Source: Pisolithus tinctorius (taxonomy: Eukaryota > Basidiomycota > Agaricomycetes > Boletales > Pisolithaceae). Taken from it: 64,000 nt of DNA. The notes beneath the pieces were generated by a model. It saw only the letters and a list, made by a program, of their open reading frames with translations. It did not search any database and had not been told where the DNA came from. Shown here one piece after another: positions 1-9,927 of this stretch; position 1 is the stretch's first letter; the number at the start of each line of letters is the position of its first letter. A program made the position numbers and the translations under genes. The stretch lies in the NCBI GenBank assembly GCA_024663395.1, contig JANFAH010000001.1, forward strand, positions 4,836,001-4,900,000, in the 5' to 3' direction.

Positions 1-257
1 GGCATCTGCCAGGATAGCATCGAATTTGTCGAGGACATTGACCCAAGCATTCAGGTCAGATCGTGGCCATTTCCACGAGTCGATTTTCGCAAGTACGTCT
101 GCAACGTCGCCTTCAGGCGTGTTCGCAAGCTTTTCGATGAGCTCTGCCACTTGAGGATGCTATCGGTGCCCGCATAGAATCAGCGATTCAAAGGCCCACA
201 GAGAGAAGGGTGGCATACCGGTTGGGCCGCCTTCCGAGATTTCTGCGAGATCTTCAT
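1..257 (-). CDS. TOM1: TOM1/HUWE1-type HECT E3 ubiquitin ligase, N-terminal fragment
   Basis: Only the 5' end of this gene is inside the window; it continues past base 1. Exon 1 (257 down to 219) encodes MKISQKSRKAAQP, a 59-base GT...AG intron (218-160) follows, and exon 2 (159 down to 1) continues in frame with HPQVAELIEKL and then a stretch containing IDSWKWPRSDLNAWV and LDKFDAILADA. This matches the start of the armadillo-like N-terminal region of the giant HUWE1/Tom1/Ptr1 ligases, where a W-x-L-x-x-FD-x-ILADA pattern is conserved. Family members are over 3,000 residues long, end in a HECT catalytic domain, and act in ubiquitination linked to mRNA export, histone and ribosomal protein turnover. 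The HECT domain itself is not visible here, so the call rests on the N-terminus alone. The gene is head-to-head with SUB1. Confidence 0.72.
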
Positions 258-533
258 GGTACCGCAGCCAAGGCGGAAACGTTATACTGTACGTTCGTCG
301 ATGCTGTATGTAATTCCTTCTGTGGGTTAGAGTCAAGAGTCACAGCGCTGAGCCCCACTTGACGGCGTGGCTGACGAGGCCAGGTTTATGTATAAATCAA
401 GCAAGTCGTTCTCACGGGTTATGTCAGCTTCATTACATCACGCGCCTTCTATATTCAACGCGACGCGCCCCAAAGTATGTAAATTGCTGCTTGCTCGCAT
501 CGAAAGCTCAGCCAACCAGCAGGCAAAAACAGC
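258..533. promoter_or_regulatory. Shared divergent promoter of the HECT ligase and SUB1 genes
   Basis: These 276 bases separate the start codons of two divergently transcribed genes, so they must hold both 5' UTRs and both promoters. I see no coding sequence that looks real. A TATA-like run (tgtataaatc) lies near 389-398, upstream of the SUB1 start. Assignment as a bidirectional promoter is an inference from gene layout. Confidence 0.5.
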
Positions 534-1194
534 ATGGGAAAAAGAAAGACACAAGAAGAACAAAGTTCCAGTGGTGGGATGCCAAGTGATTTAGAACAGG
601 AGACTCCTCCCAAAGCCACGAAGGTGTGTACCGCCAAGCCCAATCTCTCACAAGCGCGACAGTACCACCGTCGACCGCCAGACTGCTAAGAAACCTCGAG
701 AATTTGTGCCCGACAAGCCGCCCAAGACTACGAAGAAGCCCAAGATTGACATTGCAGAAGTAGACGAGGTGTGGCGTCCAATGAATCCGCAAATCCCCCA
801 CATTACCCCTAACCTCAAAATTCAGACTTCAACGGAAGGGACCATGTCGCACAAGGGCGTCAAAGCCCTCACGAACTCTGAAGGGGACAACTATGTCGAT
901 TTGGGCAAGAAAAGGCGAGCGACAGTTCGCGTTTTCAAAGGTTGGTACTTTCCATCGCTTCAAACTTTCGGAGCCTAACCGTAAGAAGGCAAGGTACTTG
1001 TTGATATCAGAGAATACTTCGGACCAGACGACGACGAGAAACCAGGGAAAAAAGGTATCTCACTCTCCCCGGAACAGGTTTGTTCTTCAGACTCTATCGA
1101 ACGTATGTCTGCTCAGCTGACTCCAACATAGTGGGATGTACTCAAGGGAAACATCGGCGTATTAGACTCGTTCATCGCTGCAAAGCAGAAGTAG
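534..1194 (+). CDS. SUB1: Transcriptional coactivator PC4/SUB1
   Basis: Predicted exons are 534-623, 682-768, 826-940, 989-1077 and 1132-1194, giving about 147 residues. The N-terminal half is lysine-rich and low in complexity (KTTKKPK and neighbours). The C-terminal half is a clear PC4 single-stranded-DNA-binding domain: [37 protein letters not shown] and [17 protein letters not shown]4/Sub1 binds ssDNA and promoters and works with TFIIB, RNA polymerase II and III transcription and elongation. The intron 769-825 is 57 bases, a multiple of three and free of stops, so it could also be read through, adding 19 residues; the other introns are forced by stops or motif continuity. The stop codon lies only 39 bases from the stop of the convergent kinase gene. 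Confidence 0.9.
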
Positions 1195-1233
1195 TTGTAT
1201 AACTGTGACTACCATCTAACTCCTGTTCACAAA

Positions 1234-3762
1234 CTATCGTAATCTCTTGGTTAATATGCAAGTGTGTCCCATTGTCAAGAGCCTGGTCAGTGATGCGCGT
1301 ATATCCATGACGTTCTCGAAAAGCGTCAGAGTCGCGTAGCCTGTCGCATATTTCCTGTGTCCCGGCATGTACAAATAAACATGCTGAGAGTCTTGTTTTT
1401 AACAAAGAAACACTCACCACCAGCAGGAAACCAAGCGGCGCAGGGAGCCAAACCATCCATACATCTGTAAACCACGTTGCTGGATGCGTCGATAGTCATC
1501 CTGCCAAACCGCAGCCATGCAGTACTTAGCAGTAATAAGAAATATTCGAGCCTATAACGTAACATTGGCTCATGCACTCCGAACAGTAGCCGTGCGCTTA
1601 CACTCGAATGCGTGGTGGCAAGTGCATGGTCCAAACTCCTACCAGCGCGGGTGAGGATAACATCAGGAGCGACAGGTTACTACCACTAACCTTGTCAAAT
1701 CATTCAACTTTAAAACCATCACGACCCTTCGTGGTATCCTTCTGAGTACGTCAAGGACGGAAAGCAGTATTCCCTCATTACTGACGGCATTCCGGATAGC
1801 CTGCCCTTCCGCTTCTGAAAAAGGTGGTACGTCAATAATGCTCGACGCTCGATCGAATGCGCCACTGTTTGATTCATCTTGCCATGAACCTTCGAGTGCT
1901 ACACGGCCTGTGGTCGAACTTCAGTTTTGTTAGGTAGTTGGTTACCTCTGCCGATTCCACACCTGTAATAGCTGCCTCAAACACCGGGTACTACTATATC
2001 GTCAACTTAACAACCCAAGATAGCACTAATCGACCCACCAAGTCCGGGGTAATGTTCCCAACCAACTCCGCATACTTTTTCCGATCCTCAAGCGTCTTAG
2101 GCGAGACCTTGGCAATTAGGGAGAGCCACCACTTGCTGTAGTTGATCCGAAGTTGGTCGTCCATATCAAAGTACAAACCGTGATCCAGCAAAACAATTTC
2201 AAAATTGTACGGCGAACGAGAGTCCCTCGTAGCCCTCCGAATAAGCAAATTGCCTGGAAACGATAGCATGAGAAAGCACCACTTCCATTGCGCAGATGAG
2301 GTTACCAGGGTGTGGATCCTATTTTAACACGCAACATTAGCACCCACCACGCCACTTGGAACAGCTCACTCACCGCATGGAACCAACCATCAACAAATAC
2401 CATTCGTCCAAAAATCCTTGCTAACTCCAATGCTACCTTGTTATTATCGATTCCTTCCTTTCTCAAGAATGCCAAGTCGTCTACCCTTGCTCCCTGTATG
2501 TATTCCATGATTAGGACCCGTTTGGTAGCTGAGATCACCTCGGGTATGTACAATGATGTAGAGACATTTGCGAAATTAGCGGCTGCGCGCCGTGCGTTTT
2601 GTGCTTCATTAACGAAGTCCATTTCTTTGGGAAGGTTTACTCTCATTTCTTCACCCAGCCACGTGAATTCGAACTCAGGAAACCAGCGCTTGACCCAACC
2701 TGAGGTTATGATGAGGACATGCTGTCAACGCCCCTGCTAAATTGTTACTCACCCAGAGTAACTGTGACCATTTCCATATCGATCTCACAAAACTCGGCAA
2801 GATTGGGATGCTGCAACTGAAAGTCGACTTTAGATCAACACTTCGGAAACCCTCGCGTGCCGTACACTCCAATTATATGGGACAAACCTTCACGGCAACC
2901 ATTTTCCCCGACTCTCTATGTTTTCCTGTATGCACCTGCGCCAAGCTTGCGACCCCAATGGGTGTGGGATCGAAATCCTCAAATAACTCGCTTATTGGTT
3001 TACCCATGTCCGAAAGGAAGAGCGCTTCGACATCCTCGTACGACGTAGGATCACACTGGTCTTGCAACGGTCGCATAGTGTTTCTCCATTCCTGAGGTAA
3101 CACGATCCTTGCACCATACGTCGTTAGAACCGTATCCAGTGCAGAGAGACAACGTACAGAGAAGCCATGTGCTGGCCTATCTTGATGAAAACGCCTTCAA
3201 AGGAGAGATTGTAAAGATTCTCTTCGACGCCGACCACTACATGCGTGGTGGACTCCTACTCACCTCCATTGGCCAAGAGTGCCCTGAGCACCCTCCTGGC
3301 ACTTCTGGTATGACATTGCGAGTATCCTTGCGCTTTCTCCGCTTCCGAGGCATAACTTCGTGCAAAAGTTAGCTTGTAGTCCACAACTCCCAAAACAGCG
3401 GCCGCTGTAAACCGGATCGAAGATCATATTTTCACCTCATGAGCATCAACCCAGACTAAGAGACTAAGATATACCGCACCAGCAACTCTCGAGCACCGGA
3501 CAACAGCCAGCAAAGAATGTCGGAACGGCTGATATTGTTCATACGCCACGTATCCGATCCCACCCAGCACTAGTATAGTTGTGGCAAAAGTTAGCCCAGG
3601 TTTGACTCCGGAGTGTCGCTCGGAAGCCTGGAGTCCAGCGGCTTGAGAAAAGTGCAGAAGCGACGGTAACCGTTGGCGGAGGCGGAATCCATCTCCAGAG
3701 TGATGAAATAGTAGACGCGATGGGAGTGCCCAGCGACTGCGGGCCCCGGGCTTGTACAACAT
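1234..3762 (-). CDS. ABC1/ADCK (UbiB-like) atypical kinase, ADCK1/MCP2-type, mitochondrial
   Basis: A multi-exon gene. The N-terminus is rich in arginine and followed by a hydrophobic segment (residues about 53-70, TFATTILVLGGIGYVAYEQY), as expected for a mitochondrial inner-membrane protein with a presequence. Downstream come the hallmarks of the ABC1 family: ASLAQVH in the alanine-rich loop region, VAVKV with the ATP-site lysine, DFVNEAQNARR, RVLIMEYIQGARVDDL, a DPHPGN-type loop ending in NLLIRR, and LLDHGLY in the metal-binding position. The C-terminus reads LTRALDHALATTHS, then after an intron KYCMAAVWQDDYRR. These features fit ADCK1/5 and yeast Mcp2 (Cqd2) better than Coq8, and point to mitochondrial lipid or coenzyme Q distribution. 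The last exon is joined by an intron whose donor is gtgagt; reading through would stop after CWW, about 40 residues earlier. Confidence 0.88.
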
Positions 3763-4350
3763 ACCTAGAAAAGTCAGTTATACCCTCTCCGACACGTACT
3801 GGCCGTGTCGATCCTGCTGTCCAGCGCACTGGCTCACTATAGTACCCTTTAAGGTTATTACCGGCGACCGTCAAATTTGTGGTGGGCGGAATTGAATCCG
3901 CCTCCACGTCACTTTCTCACACTGTTCTAACAGACTTGGCAGTTAACTTTACTGGTCACCGCTTCGACGCGTGAAGTCGTGTACGACCCCCGTGCAGGTT
4001 CACTAATATTGCAGCGTGAGTTTTCCACTTGGGGGTGGAGTTATTGTCAGGCAGATCCAAATCAGTTGCAGCCCCTGTGCTCGACAATCGGTAAGACTAT
4101 CTGCCCTTCGATAGTTCGGATATCAGGGTATGGACTCCAGTACACGGTCCCACGGTTTTTGCAATTGTACCGTCATCTAACCCTTCGTGTAATTGCAGGC
4201 ATACAATCGTCAGAAAAGAGTGTCCATATTCTACGACCACCGCCACCACACGAGTACGTGGCACTCTCCCCCAGCCACTGGTAGCTTGCTCGTGTGTCTA
4301 TTAATTTAGATAAATAATACTGTCCACGCACGAGAAACACAATGGTCCGA
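3763..4350. other. Intergenic stretch between kinase and RAD9 genes
   Basis: 588 bases between the start of the ADCK-type kinase gene and the stop codon of RAD9, both on the minus strand. It must contain the kinase promoter and the RAD9 3' UTR. AT-rich sequence near 4300-4320 could serve as a polyadenylation region. The only possible gene is a short spliced plus-strand reading frame at 4130-4284, listed separately with low confidence. Confidence 0.6.
4130..4284 (+). CDS. Possible spliced microprotein (36 aa), unrecognised
   Basis: An ATG at 4130 opens MDSSTRSHG, a 44-base GT...AG intron (4155-4198, ending in ttgcag) follows, and the frame continues IQSSEKSVHIL, a run of four prolines, HEYVALSPSHW and a stop. 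The intron has good ends and a pyrimidine-containing tract, and the peptide has a sensible composition, but it is very short and I recognise no family. It could equally be part of a longer transcript starting further upstream, or chance. It is convergent with RAD9. Confidence 0.2.
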
Positions 4351-6356
4351 TCAATCCTCGAAAAGTGGTTGAAATACCTGACAAACTGTCACCTCACAAG
4401 CTCCGGGTAACATATCTCGCACGTACCTTTCTTGCGCCGCAACTCCCCTCCTGTGTGGGGCCAAATTCATCTCCGAACAGCTCTAGACTGTCTCTTCCGC
4501 CGCTCTCTACTCGGATATCTTCGGTCTCTAGAGTTGCAGACACAGCCGAGTCAACTTCATCTCCTCCTTCGAGCGTAACGCGTGGTCCTTTTTTCACGTA
4601 ATCGGCACCGAGTCTTAAGGATCCTATGATCCGTTTTTCTGTTTGGGGCAGCTGTGGGTCGTATTGAGGGACTGGGCATGGTGAAAAGGGCTTCAGTGGA
4701 GGTGCAAGTTGTGAAGAGGAGGGATAAAAGAGCGGCTCGTGCAATCTATCGGAGGCGTTGGGACTTGGTGGACCGGCATTGTCACCTAGATCCGTCTCCA
4801 TGTTGTCGTAGTCGTAGTCACCGCTGTCATCAAACATGGGCTGAAATTCGTTCAGGGAGGGGTTTGGTTGCGTCAGGGGATTTCGTCCTGTCGTACATGA
4901 CGGAAGCATAGTGTCGGAATTATCATCCGCCTTCGAAGCTATTCGCGACGTTGTACTAGTGCTGCGACTACTACCCGCAGGAACAACATCCGACCTGAGA
5001 GCGGCTTTCGCAGGTTTTTTCACCTTCTCCACACGAGGGGCCCCATCCACTCGGTGAGACTGAGAATAATCAACAGCTTGCCCATCCTCGGTGGGAATAT
5101 CGGGACGCGCACGTTTGCGACCGTTCGATCCAGCGTTGGCAAGGTTATTTGCAGTTTTAGGCCCCTGTCCATCCGCGATAGTGCCTTGTATTTGGGAGGT
5201 AGAGATGACAAACAAACACTCAGATTCATCGCCTTCGACGCCAATGAAAAGCGGTGCTGCTGGATCCGTAAATCGGAGCTCTAGCGGTGAACTTGTGGCC
5301 TCCGCAAATGCTATAGTTGCCTACAAGCGTTGAACGTTCTTCGTGCAAGACAAAAAGGGTACTCATGGGACAACTCACGTTAAACTCCCGTAAGTGGAAG
5401 GCAATGGTGATCGGCAGGGAAAATACCTCGTACACATCGAATTCATCCGCACTTATGGTAAGTTCAGTGGCCAGCTGAATTCGCCCTATGCACGTCCATA
5501 AAATCCCGGCGGTATTATTCACGTGTTCTCCCTCACCTTTGGCGTCAAGAGAACACTCGAGACTCTTGACATCAACGTCTGTGGCCCCGAAGGTCCAGAC
5601 GAGCTGAGGGTCACCTTTCGTGCCACGGCCATTTGGAAAATGCTCCGTGATATCTCGGATGGCTCTTGGCCCAATCATTAAGCGTGACTCGTTTTCTGAA
5701 TCTGGAACACCAGGTGACAGGAGGGAGCTCGGTATTAAGAGAGGCAGTCTGTGTGTCTTCACGATACCTGCATAGGACGCGTAGCTTGACCTAGGAAGTT
5801 CAGGACGAGTGATGCTATGACATACCGAGCTTGCAGTAGAACCTAACAATGAGTCTGCTTTCCAGGGAATCCCGATCTTCATTAGGTTCTTCCTGGTCAT
5901 CCTGCGTGGGGCCCTCCACAACTGACAATTCACAACGTTCTACCGTCTTCTCGATTGTCCTGTGCTTCAGAATCGAAAGAAAAGTCTACGAATACTCCGT
6001 TCGATGCACTGCAAGGGTGGCCCAGGTGGCAAAATATACCTTGGTGGGGATCTGTCCCTTAATATCTTCCTCGACAACAGCACCCGGAGAGCCTTTGTCC
6101 CCGTTTGCACCATTCCCGACTCTGTACCTGGAGAAGAAGCGTTTGCTGTACTTGAATCGACAGTAGGCCGACAGTGAGGAGTTTGTTGTGCTTAATGACA
6201 GATACTCTGTGTCCGCATGAATGACGAGATCATCACCGTATTTCGACAAGCAAGTAAGGGCTCTGGCAAAGGCTGTAGCTTGGTGAGTAGGTGGCATGAC
6301 CTGTAAAGCTTCCACGTCGTACGTTTGAGTGCATTCGCACTGAGCGTTGCTTGCAT
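4351..6356 (-). CDS. RAD9: DNA damage checkpoint clamp subunit RAD9
   Basis: Exon 1 (6356-6323) is 34 bases and encodes MQATLSANALK; the intron 6322-6273 joins it to PFARALTCLSKYGDDLVIHA, the typical Rad9 start. Next come TTNSSLSAYCRFKYSKRFFSRY and LSLPITIAFHLREFN-type strands of the two PCNA-like domains, then a low-complexity serine- and proline-rich tail. The last exon, spliced by a 3' intron, encodes VFQPLFED and the stop, the conserved C-terminal box of fungal Rad9. Rad9 is the PCNA-like subunit of the 9-1-1 (Rad9-Rad1-Hus1) clamp loaded at damaged DNA; its phosphorylated tail recruits Rad4/TopBP1 to activate ATR. The C-terminal FGPTQE motif fits such a tail. Shorter starts inside the first intron are less likely because they lack the conserved MQAT start. 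Confidence 0.93.
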
Positions 6357-6566
6357 TGCGTCGTGCTAACGTTGTAGCTTAAAGGACCCTCATGTAATCA
6401 GAAGGTAAGCACGTACATAGTACGTCATAATAAACAGTCAAAGGTAAACTTAGAGCCTGAATACTGTCATATCGTTACCACGTGGACCTGCTCGTCCATA
6501 GTCCGCAGTGGACGTGATAGGCAACTAGTTCGGTGTCTGGCTGGTATCTTCAGCTGTTCCGGACAG
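6357..6566. promoter_or_regulatory. Divergent promoter of RAD9 and the ferredoxin reductase gene
   Basis: 210 bases lie between the start codons of RAD9 (minus) and the adrenodoxin reductase gene (plus). No coding sequence is evident unless the reductase has an additional upstream exon carrying a mitochondrial presequence. The promoter role is inferred from layout. Confidence 0.45.
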
Positions 6567-8104
6567 ATGCACCCGGTTAAACTTGCAATCGTTGGCGGAG
6601 GGCCGTCCGCATTCTATGTAGCTTCTCGTCTGCTTTCGCTTCTCCCTCACAATGACTCAAGTTCATCCTTTCTCCGTGTGCACATGTTCGACCGTGTGTG
6701 GGCCCCACATGGTCTAGTGCGCTACGGTGTTGCTCCGGATCATCCTGAAGTCAAGGCGAGTTCGTTGCGAGTTTTTTTTTTTACAATTCGATATTGATTG
6801 CACTAACAAGACTCCAGAACTGTACGCATAAATTCGATGCAACCGCACTTGATCTGCGATTCCGCTTCTTTGGGAACGTTAATATTGGCTGTAATGGGCC
6901 CCTCTCGATGCCCAGCCCACTCTCCATTCCCCTTTCTTCGCTCGTCTCGAATTATACCCACCTTCTCTTTGCTACTGGATGTCCACTTCCCACACTCCAT
7001 CCTGCTATACCGCCGTCACGCCATTGTATCCCGGCCCTTTCTTTTGTTCACTGGTACACCCGACACCCTTCTCGGCCGCCTCCACCTGCCCTCGACAGTT
7101 TCACCCACCTTACGTTAATCGGGAACGGAAACGTATCACTCGACATTGCTCGTATTCTGCTTACCAACCCTTCCGTCCTAGAGAAATATGACTTGCCGGA
7201 GCAGGTCCTCGATGTATTGTCCCGGTCGGCAATCAAGCACGTCTCAATCATCGGTAGACGGGGACCTCTTCAAGCTGCCTTTACTAATAAAGAGCTCCGT
7301 GAATTGATGAATCTTCCTGAAGCGTCCATGGTACCGATTGACCCCTCTGTTCTCGTTCCGCCAGACGGGGTTACACTTACGCGCCAGCAACGACGTACGT
7401 TAGAACTCCTGCAAAAGGGTTCGCAACAGGCTCCCGGTAAAACACCAAAATCATGGTCGCTTGAGTTTTACCGATCCCCAACAAGTCTTACCTCATCGAG
7501 CCCCGCCTCGCCAACTGATATGTCGCAACTGATTCTCGCGCATACACGGGTAGATCCTGTCACTGGACGTGCCGTACCTACTGGCGAAACGTCAACCCTA
7601 TCCACCTCTGTAGTAGTCACATCCCTTGGTTTCCGTGCAGAACCCACCGCTACTTTCCTGGATCCACCTGTTAACCACCTTCGTACTCGTGCGGGCCGCA
7701 TCCTTTCCGCCAGTGGCACTGCTATTCCCAACGTATATGCTTCCGGGTGGGCCGCTAACGGGGCCAAGGGGGTTCTCGCATCAACAATGATGGATGCGTA
7801 TGCCGTCGCGGACACTATTCTGTCTGATATCACACCTGGGCCAGAGAGAATACAAACGACGGCGGCGTCCGAATATTTTTCTAACGTGGACTCGGCGGAC
7901 ATAATGATGAATCCGCAGCCTCATCCTGAGAATCCTCCCAAGGAGGTCGTACAGGGTATTAATGACGGCATTGTCACACAGTACAAGGATTGGAGGGCAG
8001 TCGATGCAGAGGAGATACGAAGGGGTGAAGTACTTGGCAAAGAGCGAGAACGCATGAACTGGGAGGACGCTAAGGCGTTTCTTGCTTCCCATGGACGGGG
8101 GTAA
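6567..8104 (+). CDS. ARH1: NADPH:adrenodoxin (ferredoxin) reductase, mitochondrial
   Basis: Two exons, 6567-6755 and 6818-8104, give about 491 residues, the usual family length. The N-terminus has the FAD dinucleotide-binding motif VAIVGGGPS-like (LAIVGGGPSAFYVASRLL), then RVWAPHGLVRYGVAPDHPEVK. The second exon holds FFGNVNIGC, the NADP site GNGNVSLDIARILL, IGRRGPLQAAFTNKELREL, and the C-terminal FAD contact GWAANGAKGVLASTMMDA. The enzyme passes electrons from NADPH to mitochondrial ferredoxin for iron-sulfur cluster and heme A synthesis. The intron 6756-6817 begins with GC rather than GT (see findings). The visible start lacks an obvious mitochondrial presequence, so a further upstream exon is possible. 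Confidence 0.93.
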
Positions 8105-8815
8105 AACTATTCTACATAGATGTTCTGGAGCACGGTTATCACAAGGAATGTTGAAACATGACGATAGTCACCAACGACCGACTCCCTGCAGGGCTGCAAG
8201 TGACAGGTGTATGGCACTCTTAGACCCGGGCTTCGACTTCGTATTCATATGAGTACGGATGACTTTTCCCATTGGCTTCGTACGGCGGAGACAGAGAAAA
8301 TATTGCAATTCACAGGTCCATGATACATATGTGCTCATCGATCGAGAAATGTAGGGCAGACTATAAAACCATGACAGATCCTTCTCGAATCAAACCTGCA
8401 CTTCTCAATTGCCCTTCCGCCTCGTAATGACGAGACGACAATATAATCCTTCTCGGCGCATCACCAGAACCGGTACAGAGTAGAGGAGTAGAAAACTGTC
8501 CGGGCAGAAATTGGCCGTGGAAGGTGAAATTTTCAGCTTGGCCGTCTTATATACGCAGGGTCGGCCAAATATGAGCAAACATCGCCGGCCCGGGTGCTCC
8601 GGCCCGAGACTGATTCAACGCCATGTAGACAGACTAGTCTTCTCGATATATAATAGAATCGGAACCTATGTATTTTCTTTACTGCCGCGAGGGAAGTAAA
8701 TGCCAATCTGGTTTCGTTCCTGCGAGCTAAGTAGGTATGTATATTGAATGTATGTACCCGAAAAGTACTCGACCCCCCCAATATGTCATATTGCTCACCG
8801 CTGAATGCACCCACC
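8105..8815. other. Intergenic region between reductase and TSR3 genes
   Basis: 711 bases with no gene I can support. Open frames on both strands here are short, have biased composition and no recognisable motif. The right part should hold the TSR3 promoter; a TATA-like sequence (tatataatag) lies at about 8647-8656 and a C-run (cccccc) near 8773-8778. Confidence 0.55.
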
Positions 8816-9890
8816 ATGGGCAAGAATAAGAACCTTTCGCTACGTTCGAAGGGAAAACGGAGATATGACCGTCAACATACACATGGCCGGCTGCGCGAAC
8901 ATGGTGAGCAGGAGGAGGGCGAGGTTTCGTCCACCGCCCGTCGTCGTATCGACGTCCCCGTGGCGATGTGGGTTAGTTCGTCGTGTGAATACGTGAATGG
9001 GTACAGCTGATGCTGCGTGGTTGTAGGATTTCGACCACTGCGACCCGCGACGATGTTCTGGGAAGAAACTTGCGAGACTTGGTTTGATCAGGGAACTCAA
9101 GATTGGGACCCGCTTTCGGGGCGTCGTTGTCTCGTGCGTTCGGTGATAAAGACTCGTTGCGGCGCTGACTTCGTTCACTTGACTACGGCTGCGTAGACCA
9201 AAAGCAGTTACGGTCGTGAGCCCAGGTGACCGAGATATCATCGCAAAAGATGGTTTGGCGGTAGTCGAGTGCTCGTGGGCCAGGATCGACGACGTCCCAT
9301 TTTCCAAGATCGCAAGCCCAAACGAACGATTGTGTGAGTGTGCACTAACAGCTCTATGATAGGGATCCAGATATCCAAACTGCTATACTGTATTCTCATT
9401 ACATAGTGCCATATCTCCTCGCTGCAAACCCGACCAATTACGGTAGACCTTGGCGTCTGAACTGCGTTGAAGCTCTATCGGCGGCATTTTATCTGACGGG
9501 ATTCGACGCACACGCAAATACGCTCATGGGAGAGTTCGGATGGGGTGAAGCATTTTGGAACATCAACAGGTATATACCACGCGTGCGAGAAATGAAGCGC
9601 CGTCTGACCTGTCTTCGTGGGCAAGATCGTACCTGGAAAGATACAGGACGTGCCGTTCTTCAGAGGAGGTCGTTGCCATGCAAGATAACATTATCTCTGA
9701 GCTTGAGCAGGCGAGGAGAGAGAAAGGTTGGTGACCATGTCCTGCCAGGGAATGAGCTCACTCAACAATGTGGTCAGAGATGAACACGGGAAGCACAGAC
9801 GATTTCCTCACTTCCAACCCGAACCACGCGGCATGGACAGTCGAGACAGAAGAAGACGAAGAGGAGGAAGAGGAGGAGGAACAAGGATAG
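8816..9890 (+). CDS. TSR3: 18S rRNA aminocarboxypropyltransferase TSR3
   Basis: Six exons separated by introns 8972-9026, 9134-9196, 9334-9406, 9570-9625 and 9727-9777. The basic N-terminus ([19 protein letters not shown]) leads into the conserved core: [27 protein letters not shown] (written here only to identify it across exon 1/2), [42 protein letters not shown], and [11 protein letters not shown]. The last exons read [19 protein letters not shown] and end in a run of about eight glutamates, a usual Tsr3 tail. Tsr3 transfers the acp group from S-adenosylmethionine to the hypermodified pseudouridine of 18S rRNA in late cytoplasmic 40S maturation. If the last intron is retained, the protein stops earlier at REKGW and lacks the acidic tail. 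Confidence 0.92.
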
Positions 9891-9927
9891 AATTGTACTG
9901 TGAATAGGGGTCATTGTGTAATCATAA

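Noticed and set aside
3539..3907. Alternative N-terminus for the ABC1 kinase (start at 3907)
   Set aside because: It is in another frame from the membrane segment and kinase domain; the start at 3762 gives an arginine-rich presequence in the right frame.
6295..6315. Start of RAD9 at an ATG within the first intron (MPPTHQATAFARALT)
   Set aside because: The upstream exon gives the conserved MQATLSANALKPFARALT start; the internal ATG lies in the intron that must be removed.
8533..8823. 96-codon minus-strand open frame upstream of TSR3
   Set aside because: Composition is unlike the neighbours and it overlaps the TSR3 start region; no splice partner found.
9841..9890. GA-rich run at the end of TSR3 taken as simple repeat
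   Set aside because: It is in frame and encodes the acidic C-terminal tail expected of Tsr3.
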